64,000 nt of DNA from Dillenia suffruticosa (GCA_033439265.1 JAVTVX010000011.1:8432590-8496589); one strand, 5' to 3'. Positions 10,443 to 23,030 are shown, counted from the stretch's first letter. Notes: generated by a model from the letters alone, not told the origin. Program-made: numbers and translations.

Positions 10443-13400
10443 ATGGCTGGAAAGATTCCCACTCAAAGAGAGACCCACCAGCAATTTACTCTTCTTGAGC
10501 AAAGTCTGGTCAATATCACTAATATGCTTCAAAACATACATGTGGAAGGATGGCCAACAAGGGGAGAATTAGGGAACCCTATTGTGCCCGCAGCAGACCA
10601 ATGCCTATCCATGAGGAAATGCCTACTCCTCTTGGGTGGGTTCCCCCATCAACACTAGCATTATCCATGATAGGAGTAGGAGAACATGACCCAGAGCTAC
10701 TCTCAAGTGGCAATAAAAATGAAGAACTACAAAGAAAAAGGCTATCCAACCTTATCTCAAATTTCTTAAATTCCAAGATAGCAATCCCACTACTTGGATT
10801 GCTAAAGCCGACACTTATTTCAACAATTACTCAGTTGAAATGGAGGAAAAAGTACGTATAGCAAGTTTCTATCTTGAGGGACAAGCACAACTATTGTACC
10901 AATGGTTGAAGGAAAGGTACCAAGTTAGGCAAAGAAGAATTACTTGGGAAAGGCTATGCAAAGAAATAGCCAAAAGGTTTGGATATACTAAATACATGGA
11001 TTGTGACGAAACTCTCACCAGATCAAGCAAAATTCATCCTTACGTATCAAAAGGAATTTGAAAGGATATCAATCTGTGTGAGATGGCTAAAGAAAGCCCT
11101 GATTTGGGCATTCATTGGAGGTCTTAAGATGGAGCTAGCAACCGAGGTCAAGTTGCATTGGACAAAGACACTCATTAAGGCATAGGAGATCGCCCAAATT
11201 AAAGACTACCAACTTCAAGAGATTTGGAGAATTGTCCGCCTACAACCGTAAAAAATGTCAAGAGGTACCACATCTTCTAGTTCATTCTCTAAACCTATCT
11301 CCTATAGACTCATGTCACAGCGCACAACCAGCAAGGCATTACCATCACAAGGAGTGAAAAGACTTACATATGCTCAAATAGAAGTTAGGCGAGCCAAGGG
11401 TCTATGCTTTAATTGTGACGCCTATGCTTTAAATGTAACGAAAAGTTCACGTCGAGCTACAAGTGCAAACATCCAAAGCTCTTCATTATCAAGCCCACCA
11501 ATGAAGAGGAGGATCTTGAGCCCATAGAGGAACCAATAGAAGAAAGTGAAGAGATCCATGTGTAGGACGAGTACTCCATATCTATTCATGCCTTGGCCAA
11601 AGTACAAGACCCAAGGACCATACGTACTCAAGCCCGCATTGACAATAAGGAGGTAATGCTCCTAATTGACAATGGATCATCCCTTAACTTCATCAATCAT
11701 CAGGTGGCAGGAATGGTCAAGTTGTCTGTGGAAAAGGTGCCTCCATTCAAAGTCAAAGTAGCAAGCAGAGAAAAGCTACCATACTCCAAGATCCCCCACT
11801 CACACTCAGCATCCAAAGGTACACAATCAAAACCGATTTTTATTCTTTACCCTTAATAGGAATGGATATTATGCTCATTGTATAGTGGCTAGAGAATCTT
11901 GGAAGAATCGTGTTCGACTATAAAAAATGGAAACAAAGTTCATGCACTAAAGGGAAGTGGATAAAGTTTAAAATGGACAGCAAGGTTGTAACCAAACGAG
12001 TGGAGATCACATGAATAGAGCGGATTATCCGCAAAGGTGGCCAACCCTATGAAGTCCAAATCTCCTCCATCACAGATGATGAGCCATCACATGATGCTTT
12101 TATCCCCGAAGAAATTCGGGATATGCTGGCCAAGTTTCCACAAGTGACCGAGGATCCCAAGGCACTTCCACCGACTAGGGTCCTTGACCATTCAATCAAT
12201 CTCAAGAAACCATACCAAGCCATCAATGTACTGCCCTATCAATATGCTAAATTTCAAAAAAAGAGATCGAGAAGCAGGTCAAAGAGATCCTAGACAATGA
12301 CCTTATCCATCCTAGCACAAGCCCCATCTCTAACCCATCTTGTTAGTCAAGAAAAATGATGGATCTTAGAGATTTTGCACAGATTACTGAGCTCTCAACA
12401 AGGCCGCCATCAAAGACCAGTTTCCAATACTAACCATTGATGAGATGTTAGGTAGACAATGAGGAGCTAAGCACTTTACCAAGCTAGATTTAAGGTCTAG
12501 ATACTACCAAATCCTGATGAAAGAAGAGGATGCCCACAAAACAATCTTCTTGACACACAACGGCCACTACGAGTACTTGGTAATGCCGGTTTGGATAGTG
12601 TAACGTGCCCAGCACCTTTCAAGCATGAATGAATGAGATTTTTAGACCATTCTTGAGAAGATTCGTGTTTGTATTTTTTTGATGACATACTTGTTTATTC
12701 AAAGTCTTGGCTGGAGCACTTATGGCACTTGGAGGTAGTGCTCAATACTTTGTCCACACACCATTTCCACATCAAACTCTCCAAACACTCATGGGAAAAA
12801 GAGGAGGTGGAGTACCTTGGCCACATCATCTTGGCCATTGGTGTAGAGGTTGACCCAAAGAAAATAGAAGCAATGCTCTCATAGCCCAAGCCTAAATCAC
12901 TCATCGAGCTTTTTGACTTCCTTGAACTCATAGGTTATTATAGGAAATTTGTCAAGGGGTATGGCAATATTCCTAGGCCCCTCACCAACACACTAAAGAA
13001 GGACTCTTTCAAGTGGAGTCAAGAAGGGGAAAAGGCATTTGAAGAGCTAAAACAGGCCATGACCACTACACCAACTCTAGCTTGGCACGAAATCAAGAGT
13101 TTGAAATACATACCAATGCAAACTCCATAGGCATTGGTGCTGTCCTGGTTCAGAATGGGAGACCTTTGGCCTTCCTAAGCAGAGTTCTCAGTACTCAGAA
13201 AAAAGCTTGGTCCGTGTATGCCCAGGAAATGCTTGTATCCTTAAAGCATCCTTAAAGCTATTCACTTTTGGAGACCAAACATCCTTGGCCGGATGCTCAC
13301 CGCAATAACAAAATTGGGTTGCCAAACTTCAAGGCTACGAGTTTGAAGTGATCTATAAGCCAGGGAGAGAGAACTGAGTCACGAATGCCTTAGTATGCCG

Positions 13401-14850
13401 ATAAGATGGTGACATAGTCATTGCCATTTCAGGACTCGAATGGAGCATATGGTAGGAAATCAGAGATGCCTTGGGAAAGGGCCCTCATTGTCGAAACATC
13501 ATTCAAAAATTGGAGACCAATGATCATGGAGAAGTGTATTACAAACTAAAGAACCAACCGCTCTTTTGGAGGGACAAGGTATACGTACCGAAAGTTAAGG
13601 ACTTAAGGCAATAAGTGCTTATACACTTTCACAACAGCAAAGAAATGGACTATAGTGGAGTGTCCATATCATATATGAGGATTGCAAAATGGTTCACATG
13701 GGAAGGCATCAAGCGGGACATCCACCAACATATCCAAGCATGCGATATGTGTCAAAGAACAAAAGGAAACTCGGGTAAGCCTCACGAACTGCTCCATTCT
13801 CTTCCCATTCCTCAACATGTATGGGAGGATGTGACCATGGATATCATTGAAGGGCTACCCACAAGCAATGGTTGCACTAGCATCTTCGTTGTTGTTGATG
13901 GGCTCACCAAGTATGCACACTTCATCATAATCTCTCATTCCTTTACCACCGAAACTATAACTCAATTATACGTAGATCATGGGATGAAATTGCATGGTGT
14001 TGTGAGGGGTAAAATCACAGACCAAGATAGGCTATTTATGAGTAGCCTTTGGCGAGAGTTTTTCCGTCTCCATGGAACTAAGCTTGCTCGAAGTTCGGTT
14101 TATCACCCACAAATCGACGGCCAAATAGAGATCACTAATTGAACTTTGGAATAGTATTTGAGATGTTTCGTTCACCACAACACAAAGAAGTGGGAGGAAT
14201 ACTTATCTTGGGCAGAGTATTGGTACAACACCAGCTACCACTCCTCGATTGGCATGACTTCATTTGAAGCACTCTATGGTCAACCACCCTTAGTCTCCCT
14301 ACTTACACCAAAGGCAACACAATCAATGACATGGTAGACTCTGAATTCTGAACAAAAGATGAGATGCTAGAAAACCTCAAAGCCAACCTCAAACGAACTC
14401 AAAACCGACAAAAGAGTTTATATGACTACAACCAGCCCCAGAAGAGTTCAACGTGGGGGAATATGTCTATCTTCAATACCATTTCAAGAAAAAGAGACAG
14501 GAATCCAAGACCAAGCATTGAGAAAAGTATTATGGCCCCTATTTCATAGCTACTAAGTATGGGAAGTTAGCCTACAAGTTGGATCTTCCACCGAACATTC
14601 AAGTGTACCTGTCTTCCACATAAGTTGGCTAAAGAGACACATAGGAAATCCTTCAAAAATTGCAACCACCTTGTCAGAATTTGATGAAGATGGAGATCTA
14701 GTCTTTGTGCGCAATGACAATCTAGATAGCCGGATGACTCGATGAGGCGATCACACCCAACAAGAAGTGTTGGTCAAGTGGAGACATCTTAGTTTGGAGG
14801 AGGCCACATGGGAAGATGTTCTAGTTATGCTCTGCAGCTACCCAACATTT
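10443..14850 (+). pseudogene. gypsy-1 gag-pol remnant with C-terminal chromodomain
   Basis: Recognisable pieces in several frames: retrotransposon gag domain (about 10840-11190, ASFYLEGQAQLLYQWL), zinc knuckle (about 11425-11470), aspartic protease (about 11620-11790, LLIDNGSSLNFI in place of DxGS/T-H), RT (about 12020-12900, with FFDDILVYSKSW around the YVDD site), RNase H (about 13050-13400), integrase zinc region and core (13615-14142, CDMCQRTKG and VVVDGLTKYAHF), and a chromodomain-like end (about 14765-14870, VLVKWRHLSLEEATWEDV). No domain is intact. In the family the chromodomain directs integration to methylated-histone chromatin. Confidence 0.88.
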
Positions 14851-14888
14851 AACCTTGAGGGCAAAATCAATCTTGAAGGGGGGATGAA

Positions 14889-15715
14889 TGTGACAGATCT
14901 TAAAAAGGCCCTGCGCAATGCCCATGAGAAGTCACAATGAGCAGCTGCTCGGCACGCTCGCACTGACAATATAGAGATACCAGGAGCCTCAGCACTGAGA
15001 GCCCCAATACCAAGAGTTTTAACACTGAGAGTCCCAGTACCGGGAGCCTCAGCACCGAGAGCCCCAATGCAGGTAACCCTAGCACCGGGAGCTTCAGCAC
15101 TAAAGCCTATAGGCAGTAGGAAGAAATAAAGGAAACTGAGAAATAAATGTGTGAGGATATAATAGAGTAGGCCCAAGGAAGCCAAAAGGCCAAGAGTCTC
15201 AAGGCAAATAAAGAGGCAAGGCACAAGGAGCATATGCTGGAATTCCAAGAGTTATATTCTAGAATAGGTATTAATGAGAGAGATCCAAAGCCTCCTAGAT
15301 AAGTGGTTAAAATCGAGAGTGACTCTTATACTTCCCTCTCCCCTAAAGCCTATAGAGAGGCATGCACTCCTTAAACAAAGGTATCACATTTTGAATAATA
15401 ACATTTCAGTCCATTTCACAGAGAGAGTTTTCTATCCTTAGAATTTAGGAAATGCAAGTATTGTCTATAAATTCAACACTACTTGATTGATCCTTTAGAT
15501 GCAAAGTAGTGTGCCCACGATTCGCTTATCACCGAGTTACATCAAAGTTCCTTAACAATCCATCCATCCAACCTTTCCTCTACCTAGCAAGTTTTCTTCA
15601 TATGACATACAAAGTAAGGTGCACACCAACCATAGCCCATCCTCTTCACCAAGCCCCCTGCAACCCAACCGTTACTTGAGCCATTACACAATCCTTCCCA
15701 GGTGGATCCACTACA
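14889..15715 (+). repeat. 3' LTR of gypsy-1
   Basis: 827 bp, partner of 9577-10361. Bases about 14980-15110 hold a degenerate tandem repeat of about 15-18 bp (variants of AGCACCGAGAGCCCCA), longer than the matching array in the 5' LTR. Confidence 0.85.
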
Positions 15716-16335
15716 CATTGACTGCGACTTTCACAATGGAATTTGAGTTTGTAGTTTGTTTTGAGACTACGTCATATGTAGTGTGGTTTAAGAGTTTCAT
15801 GTCTCGACTTAAGATTCTGAACTCTATACCTGAGCCAATATACATATATTATGATAATTCGGCTGGTATACACTTAGTTAAAAATAATAAGAGTGAAAAT
15901 CAAAATAAATATATCAACATAAAATATTTAGTCATTAAGGAATGTGTTTTATAAAATAAAGTTATAATCAACACTCTAATACTGAATGCATGTTAACTAA
16001 TCTCCTAACTAAAGGCATGCCACCCAGTAATTTCAGAGATCATATTGTAAATATAAGTTTTAAACCCTATTGAAACTCAAGTTTGAATTTTTGTCATAAA
16101 GTATACACATGATTTTGCTTTTGAAATAAATTCATTTGGTTTAATTCCCAATAAACAAATGATTTATTTATAAAGCAAAAGTTGACATAAAATTAGAAAA
16201 TAGTATACATTGTACTACATGAAAAATAATACTCGATTGTTAAGGGGAATTATCGTTGTGATTCATGTGCTATATTTTCATAAGGTTATGATTTGGAAAC
16301 AGTTACCAAGTCAACTGATGGGCCAAGTGGGAGAA
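15716..16335 (+). pseudogene. Decayed Ty1/copia element, 3' fragment (end of RNase H to polypurine tract)
   Basis: Resumes copia RNase H exactly where 9576 left off: TMEFEFV (the usual TMEAEFVA region), then YYDNSAGIHLVKN (15846-15890) and a C-terminal LTKGMPPSNF-like tail near 16005. A purine tract CCAAGTGGGAGAA (16323-16335) precedes a TG at 16336. This is the usual polypurine tract of this copia type, so a 3' LTR probably starts there. Confidence 0.8.
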
Positions 16336-17185
16336 TGTGAGAAACAGTTACGACATGGGTGCTCAAAATGGAAGATTTTTTAACATGTGTTAGGGGTTTC
16401 CATGCATCAATGGCCTCCCTAAATGGTCTATCAATGATTTTTAGTACTGTTCAAGGAGTTTTAAGTCTATTTGATGGTAGCAACACCAATAAATGCCCCT
16501 ACCCAACGTAGAAAATCTCTAAATCCAAATTCTATAACTCTACACTATCAAATGAGTGAATTTGAAAGTTTAGAACATTTCTACAATCATGAGATTCATT
16601 TGGTGCAATTGTAGTCATCAGAGATGTAGAAAAATGCATGGCCAAAGGTAACCAGTTTTTTTCCAATTTTAAATTTTTTGGCTTTTGCTGTTTGGGTTTT
16701 GCTTTGTGCTTAGAAACATACTTTAGTATTATTGTGCATCCTAACAGAACAAAGCACCTTGAGCTACACAATAGTTACATCAATGACGTCCCTAAGGGGA
16801 TATCTTATTGATACAAACCTCCCTCCCCCAACCTAGTGATAAGGTTCAAATCCTTGTACAAAAAAAAATTACATCCATGACATGGAGAATAAGAAGCAGA
16901 TTTGCTTGAAGAGTATACAAAGACCTCATATCATTGTGCACATGCCCTTACCAAAACTGTGACTTCTAATAAGTTTCAATGGTTCAAAAAAAATTATGAA
17001 AATTATAAATAAAAAAAAGGTGTTAAAAAGTAACCTGTAATTTTCTGAAAGCATTTTCATGTTTTCGAGAGATAAGAAGACGCGATAACTCTTGCTACCT
17101 CCTATAGACATTAGATAAGATAAAACTTTCTCATAGTTGAAAAGTTTATATTTAAATTTGAAACATCTATCCAATGTATTATATT
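16336..17185 (+). repeat. Probable 3' LTR (and flank) of the decayed copia element
   Basis: Begins TGTGAGAAAC right after the polypurine tract. No convincing ORF. I could not find a matching 5' LTR in the window and cannot place its 3' end; the next element starts at 17186. A tRNA-like T-arm sequence lies inside (16841-16854). Confidence 0.35.
16839..16855 (+). other. tRNA T-arm-like / B-box sequence
   Basis: GGTTCAAATCC (16843-16853) fits the RNA polymerase III B-box consensus. With its flanks it can fold into a 5-bp T-stem (UAAGG with CCUUG, one G-U pair) closing a 7-nt loop UUCAAAU. A run of A follows at 16860-16869. No clear A-box upstream, so this is at most a remnant of a tRNA-derived SINE. 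Confidence 0.3.
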
Positions 17186-17736
17186 ATTGGAAGTTAATGC
17201 CCACGTGGGGCATTTCAAATTGTAGAGTTAGTTTTCCTTTTAAATTACTCCATAACTACCCAAATTCAAAATTTAAGAAAAAAAGCAACTACCCCTGACT
17301 CTCTCCCTCTCTCAAGCACACAATAAGAAAAGATCATCTTTTTTCTGTAGTAGGGAAGGCACTGTGCAGTGCATTACCGAAAGAAGAAATATAACTCCCC
17401 CTTGAGTGATCATTCTTCCAAGGACGTGAACAATTTCCTTGGTAGTGGGTGTACATGCCTTTTTTTAAGGGATGCAATTTTCTATAGAAAATATTTGAGA
17501 GCTTGAGAAATTTTTCAGTTGGAAAATTTCTCCAGTTATTGGATTCTTCGGACATAGGGTTGAGACATTGTGAATAATCATTTCGTGATCACCATTCCAA
17601 CCGAGCGATCCATATGAGGAATTGCACGATTTCGATTGATTTATTGGAGCCCTACGTATCGAGATATTTATCCGTAAATTTTGAAACTTTTATTTAATAT
17701 GCTTCCGCATATGCATATAGTGTAATAAATCCTTCA
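17186..17736 (+). repeat. 5' LTR of copia-3
   Basis: 551 bp, ends CCTTCA directly before the primer-binding site. It matches 24153-24424 (for example CCCACGTGGGGCATTTCAAA) and then 32391-32682. Scattered substitutions indicate moderate age. Confidence 0.88.
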
Positions 17737-17737
17737 T

Positions 17738-17749
17738 TGGTATCAGAGC
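17738..17749 (+). other. Primer-binding site of copia-3 (initiator tRNA-Met)
   Basis: TGGTATCAGAGC, one base after the LTR terminal CA. Complementary to the 3' end of plant initiator tRNA-Met. Confidence 0.92.
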
Positions 17750-18434
17750 GAAGTTGGATTTATTTTTAAAAAAAATTTTGGAATTTTTCGGGCATGGTCA
17801 AAAAATTTGGGACTCGGATCATGGATGAGTTTTGTGAATCCGATTATACCATAAAGTTGCCCCTGATGTGTAGATCATGAACATATTTTTTTTGTAATTT
17901 TTGGAGTATGTCAAGACAATGAAATTTGAAACCAAGGTTTTGGACCCTAATGGTGCCAAAACGTTAAAACCTTAGATCTATCGCTATAGAGGGTGATTTG
18001 CTCTATGAAATTGGTATATATGTGTTCCTCATGCCTAGATCATCTACATTTTAATATATAAATTGTGAATTTTGGATGTCGGAAAATGGAGTTTCGAAAA
18101 TGGTCACGAAGGGCCAAAACTTTAAATATTGATTTGCCATATTGGGCTTAAATCTTCCAATAAATTGTGTTTAGAATCATTTTGGAAATTTAATTATAAT
18201 TTTTTGATGAAAAGCATAAAAAAAATTGTCCTAAAATGGGATTTCCAGCAGCAGGGTCAAAAGGACTCTGTTGCAGAACCTATCGGGTGGAGAAGAAGAG
18301 TACTGAACTGTCAGGCATGTGCAGTTCATACACCATGAGGCACATGAACAGTGTCTAGCTTCCCGGATTGGATCTGACCCGGACTCCGACCCGCTCCATA
18401 CCTATTAAAAAAATGCCTAGAGGTATAGGTGCCT

Positions 18435-18488
18435 GGATTCAAACCTAAGCTGGCTTGGTTTATTTGAGCACCTCGTACCACCAAGCCA
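18435..18488 (-). other. tRNA-like A-box/B-box pair (possible SINE) in copia-3 leader
   Basis: On the minus strand TGGCTTGGTGG (18478-18488) fits the Pol III A-box TGGCNNAGTGG at 10 of 11 positions. GGTTTGAATCC (18435-18445) fits the B-box GGTTCGANNCC with one change. The 32-bp spacing is normal for tRNA-derived SINEs. A T-run follows at about 18404-18411 (TTTTTTT on the minus strand). The body after the B-box is very short, so it is either a truncated SINE or a tRNA-like part of the leader. No flanking duplication was recognised. Confidence 0.4.
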
Positions 18489-19049
18489 CAGCGTGTGGCT
18501 GTGGCAAATCCTATCTCACAATCTATATATTTCCTTGTTGTGAGCGTCCTGTACCTACAGCAGCATGCTGCCGTATGTGTACAGGCACATGGATAGCTCG
18601 GGCGCAGACCGGGTCAGTTTGGACCTAGATCCCGGATATACACCTGACCCATGAACCTGGATTAGTTCACGGGCGACGCATGATAGAAGCGTCATGCGTC
18701 TAGCATGTGCGCCAGGCTACTGCCAGCACGTGGAAGCGCGCGCGAGACCTCCGACAGCGAGACATGTCATCATGAATTGGAATTTTCCAATTTCTAAGGG
18801 TCTCATGTCCATATTTGTGACTTTTTGTGGGTTTTTTTGCACTGAATCCAGACTCTAAATGGTAAGATGCGATTCTGGTTTGTGTTCCGTTGGCTCATAC
18901 GCTCAAATTAGGGTCTACACTCGAATCATTTGGGATTTGTTAATTCGAAGGGTACACAAAATATGAAAATAAGTATCAATGAGTCACCAAAATCTCTCTA
19001 GCTACATAAAAGATTGTCATAATAAATTTTTTTGTAAGGAGAATAAATA

Positions 19050-22000
19050 AATGATGACAATTGTGAATTTTTTCATCAAAAAATTCAGTTTATTCTCAAG
19101 AAGCAAAATCTGTATGAGATTTTGAGATATGAGATGGTGGGTTCCGGGGAGGGTATTACACCTCATGTTAGACGGGATAAGAAATTTTATCGTGTATTGA
19201 AGAAAAGAAAAGGATAGCCAAATTAGGGCAATCCTCATCAATGGAAAGCATGATGACTTGATCTCGGTTTATAAATAATATTCTATGGTTATGTCGGTTA
19301 AACTCATTCTAAAAGAGTATTATGGTGCCCTTTCAGCTCCTATGGTGAGGATGCTGAATAATAGGGATGATCATACAATGATGCAGTATTTAATACCAAT
19401 GTCGAGTATGATCGCCGAGTTAAGAAATATGGGTAAACCTATTTAGGATGAATTTTTAGTACTGGGTGTGATCCAGTTCTTGCCTGATTCATGGGACACC
19501 ATAAAAAAAAACCTATCTCACTCACGATGAGAGTATTTGTACTTTCGCTGATGTGAGTAGACACTATGAGCTTGAGAAAGAGCTCTTGGAGGTGAGTTGG
19601 TCGCACTCGAGTTATGCTTATGCAGCGGAGTTGAATAAAGATTCCCGTGGCACCTAATGAATAGCATAAGTGTGTGAAAGAGACTCGAGGTACCATCCGA
19701 GAAAACCGACAATAAGGTATAAAGTGCATGAAGAAGGAATTTGAAAAGACCAATGCAAAGTGCTACCTCGGAGGTAGACTTGGTCATTTTGCTCAAGAGT
19801 ATAACGAGCAGAATGATTGTCCTTCTTCTTTACATAGTTTAAGCTTTGACTCATTTGATGTGATACTCGCTAATTTCTCTTATTTGTGGATTGCAAAGTC
19901 AGGAACCACCGATCACGTAACTCAAGATAGGAGTGCGTATATAGAGTTCTGCTGAGTGAGTCCTCATATTAGGAGGATTCACATAAGGAACAGAGCATTT
20001 GTTGTCGTCAGCAGAGGGATTCACACTTGTAAGTTGGAGTTGCAATGTGGTCAAACTTTGTATTTAAATGACATTCCTTATAGCTCTAGATATTTGACAA
20101 ATCCTAATTTCAATACTTTGTTTGGATTGCCGAAAATATGCTATGCTTTTGTTTTGGAAACTCTAATGTTTCTATTAGTTACGATAGTTATTTTGTTTGT
20201 TCTGGTTTTGTCCTTAATGGATTGTACGCATTGCATGTTATTCCTTTTAATGGTATTTCTTGTTATTCTTCTATTACCTTTACATTCGAGTACATAGATG
20301 ATGATGTAAATGTATGGTATAGAAGATTTGGATACATAGGGCAAGAGAAGTTAAACTGGTTAGCAGCAAGTGGTCTATTGGACTTGTTAACTAGGGTCGA
20401 GTTGCCTCTATGTGAAATTTTTGCCTAATTGGCAAAATGACAAAAAAAAAACCATTTGGTAAGGCAATGAGAGTTGAGACTCTATTGCAATTAGTCGACT
20501 CTAATATATATGGCCTTATAAGCATGAAAGTCCTGAAATAGGGTTGTGTGCTTTATTCCGTTCATAGATGCTTACACGTGTTTCGGTTACGTCTATCTGA
20601 TCTCGCAAAAATCAGAGACATTGGAATGTTTTAGAAAATTTATTGGCAAAATTGAGAATCAGTTAGATTTGAGAGTGAAAACTCTCAGAACCGATCGATG
20701 GCGCGAGTATTTGTCTGAACAATTTAGAGAACTCTATTCCAAAAAAGGAATTACGAGACACTTAATTATTTCTGTTACTCCTTAGTAAAACAAAGTAGCG
20801 AGAGAAGGAATATGAGTTTGTTAGAGATGTTGAGGACTATGATGAAGCAGGTCAATTTGTCTATCTGCAATTGGGGAGATGATTTATTGACTGCAGCCTA
20901 CGTCCTTAACGGTGTCCCATCAAAATCCACAATCAGTACCCCATATGAGCTTTGGACAGGGAGGTAACCTGATCTTAGTCACTTAAAGTCATAGGGTTGT
21001 GCTGCGTATAATCATAATTTCTCGCATCTACATGGCAAGTTAGGCGTGCGAAAAAAGAAATGTATCTTTAATAAGATACTTCGAACACTCCGGAAGCATA
21101 TGTCCTTAGGTGAACATACTGACGGTACTGTTACTGAGATTGAGTCTCGTGATACTACATTCCTTAAAGATGATTTCCCTAAGAGAGGTGAAGTCAATTA
21201 TGACTTATTTGATGGATGAACCTAGTAGCTTAGCTAAGCCCAACAGCAAGATCGAAGAACCAATTACGGATCTTCCCAGTGAGAGCAATCTATCTAAAGG
21301 TGAAATCGATCGGGACTTTACCTTCAACGAGATAGATGAATCTAGTAACTCAAGTGAGCTCAACGGTGGGACACAAGAACCAATTAAGGATTTCGGTCCA
21401 AGTGGAAGCGATTCATCTAGAGGTATACATGTTCTCGTGATACTACATTCCTTAAAGATGATTTCCCTAAGAGAGGTGAAGTCAATTATGACTTATTTGA
21501 TGGATGAACCTCGTGGATTTTGTAAAGAACAATTTAATCTATGGCTATAAATGAAGAGAATGAATCGATGAAAATCAAAAGGGTTTCGGGCCTAGTTGAT
21601 TTATAATGAGGGTAAAAAGACCATAGCGAACAAGAAGGTTCTCAAGGTCAAGAGAAAGGCCGACAGATCGATAGGGAGGTATGAGACCCGTCTGGTAGCC
21701 ATGGTTATAATCAGACAAGGGGTTGGACTACCGCGGAGTTGTAGTTTAATTTATCTCCATTCATTTACTTTTACCGATTGTCACGAATATAGATCGAAGT
21801 TACACCAGATAGACATAAAGACCACCTTCCATTATGTTAGTCTGGATGAGGTGATCTACATGGAGCAATCCTCTAGATTCATTCTGGAAGGTCAGGTGAA
21901 TAAGGTATGTCAACTTTGGAAGTCAACATACGGCCTAAAGTCATCATCTAGACAGTAGCACCTGAGATTTCACGAGAATGTGATATCTTATGGTTTTGTA

Positions 22001-23030
22001 ATGATCGAGTAGGATCATTGTGTCTATTTGACACATGGCGATAACTTTTTTATAATCATATTCTCATATGTAGGTGACGTTCTGTTGGCTGAGAACAAAG
22101 AGTATCTTATGACCATTGAAATATGGTTATTGTCGAGTTTTGATATGAAAGGCATGGGTGCAACTTAATTCATTCTCGAAATTTAGATGCAGAGAGATCA
22201 CTTAAGAATGATGTTGACTTTTTAACAAAAGTTTTTCATTAGGTAGATTTTTTAGCATTTCAAGATAAGCGATTGCAACCCTATAGATACTCCTATCGCT
22301 AAAAGTGAAAACCTGAATCTTGACATACATCCTAAAATATAAGAAGAAATAAGGGAGATTAGTAGAATCTCTTATACCAATGCAATGTGCATTCTAATGT
22401 ATACGATGAGGCATACATGACCAGACATTAGTTTTGCAGTCGATGTGATAAGTAGGTATCAATCGAATCCTTGAAGGGACCACTGGAGAGCGGTGAAAAG
22501 GATTCTGAGATATTGCAAGGAAACTGCAGATCTCTCCTTGTGTTACGGAGGATGTGATTTTTGTTTGGTTGGCTATTCAGACGCTGATTAGGGTGGCAAT
22601 CTAAATAAATGCAAATCGACATTAGTTTTTTGCTGTCTTGCTCAATAAATGGTACAATGTCTTGGAGAAGCACTAAGCAAATCTGAATATCTCTATCTAT
22701 AATAGAGACTGAGTTTGTGGCATACTCAATAGCAGTTCATGGGAATGTTTTGGTTTCGGAAATTTCTGGATGACTTAGGGGTTGTGGCAGAAAGTGAGAG
22801 ACCAGTGATGATTTATAATGATAATCAGGCCGGTATTGCTTACAACTGAAATCCTAAATATCACAGAAAAACCAAACACATTGATACCATATACCATTTT
22901 GTAAGAGATATGACCAAGAAGGGTGTAGTGATGTTTAAGTACATTCTTATACAGCATGATGGTTGATCCCTTCATCAAACCCATTGTGAGAGATTCCTCT
23001 ATGAGACATATGAAATAATTGGGTTTATAT
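19050..23030 (+). pseudogene. copia-3 gag-pol remnant
   Basis: The leader from 17750 to about 19050 is non-coding. Then, with many stops: gag UBN2 region (about 19280-19640, KLILKEYYGALSAPMV and VIQFLPDSWDTIKKNL), zinc knuckle (about 19754-19800, CYLGGRLGHFAQE, first Cys pair damaged), protease (about 19886-19950, LWIAKSGTTDHVTQD), GAG-pre-integrase (about 20300-20420), integrase (20546-21000), hinge (21100-21560), RVT_2 (21600-22160, YVGDVLLAE in place of YVDD) and RNase H (22440-22960). It cannot encode an active protein. Confidence 0.85.
21145..21511 (+). repeat. Perfect 79-bp direct repeat in copia-3 hinge region
   Basis: Bases 21145-21223 and 21433-21511 are identical over 79 bp and separated by 209 bp. 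The region between also shows a weaker duplication (EEPITDLPS versus QEPIKDFGPS in translation). The repeat lies between integrase and RT. Confidence 0.9.

Larger units (their letters stand above)
9577..15715 (+). mobile_element. Decayed Ty3/gypsy chromodomain retrotransposon (gypsy-1)
   Basis: LTRs at 9577-10361 (785 bp) and 14889-15715 (827 bp), both starting TGTGACAGATCTT and ending GATCCACTACA. The flanking 5-mers CATCG (9572-9576) and CATTG (15716-15720) fit a target duplication with one later change. Removing the element rejoins the RNase H reading of the older copia. The internal order is gag, zinc knuckle, protease, RT, RNase H, integrase, chromodomain, which is typical of plant chromoviruses. 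The 3' LTR is preceded by a purine tract (GAAGGGGGGATGAA). A standard tRNA primer-binding site was not recognised after the 5' LTR. Confidence 0.9.
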
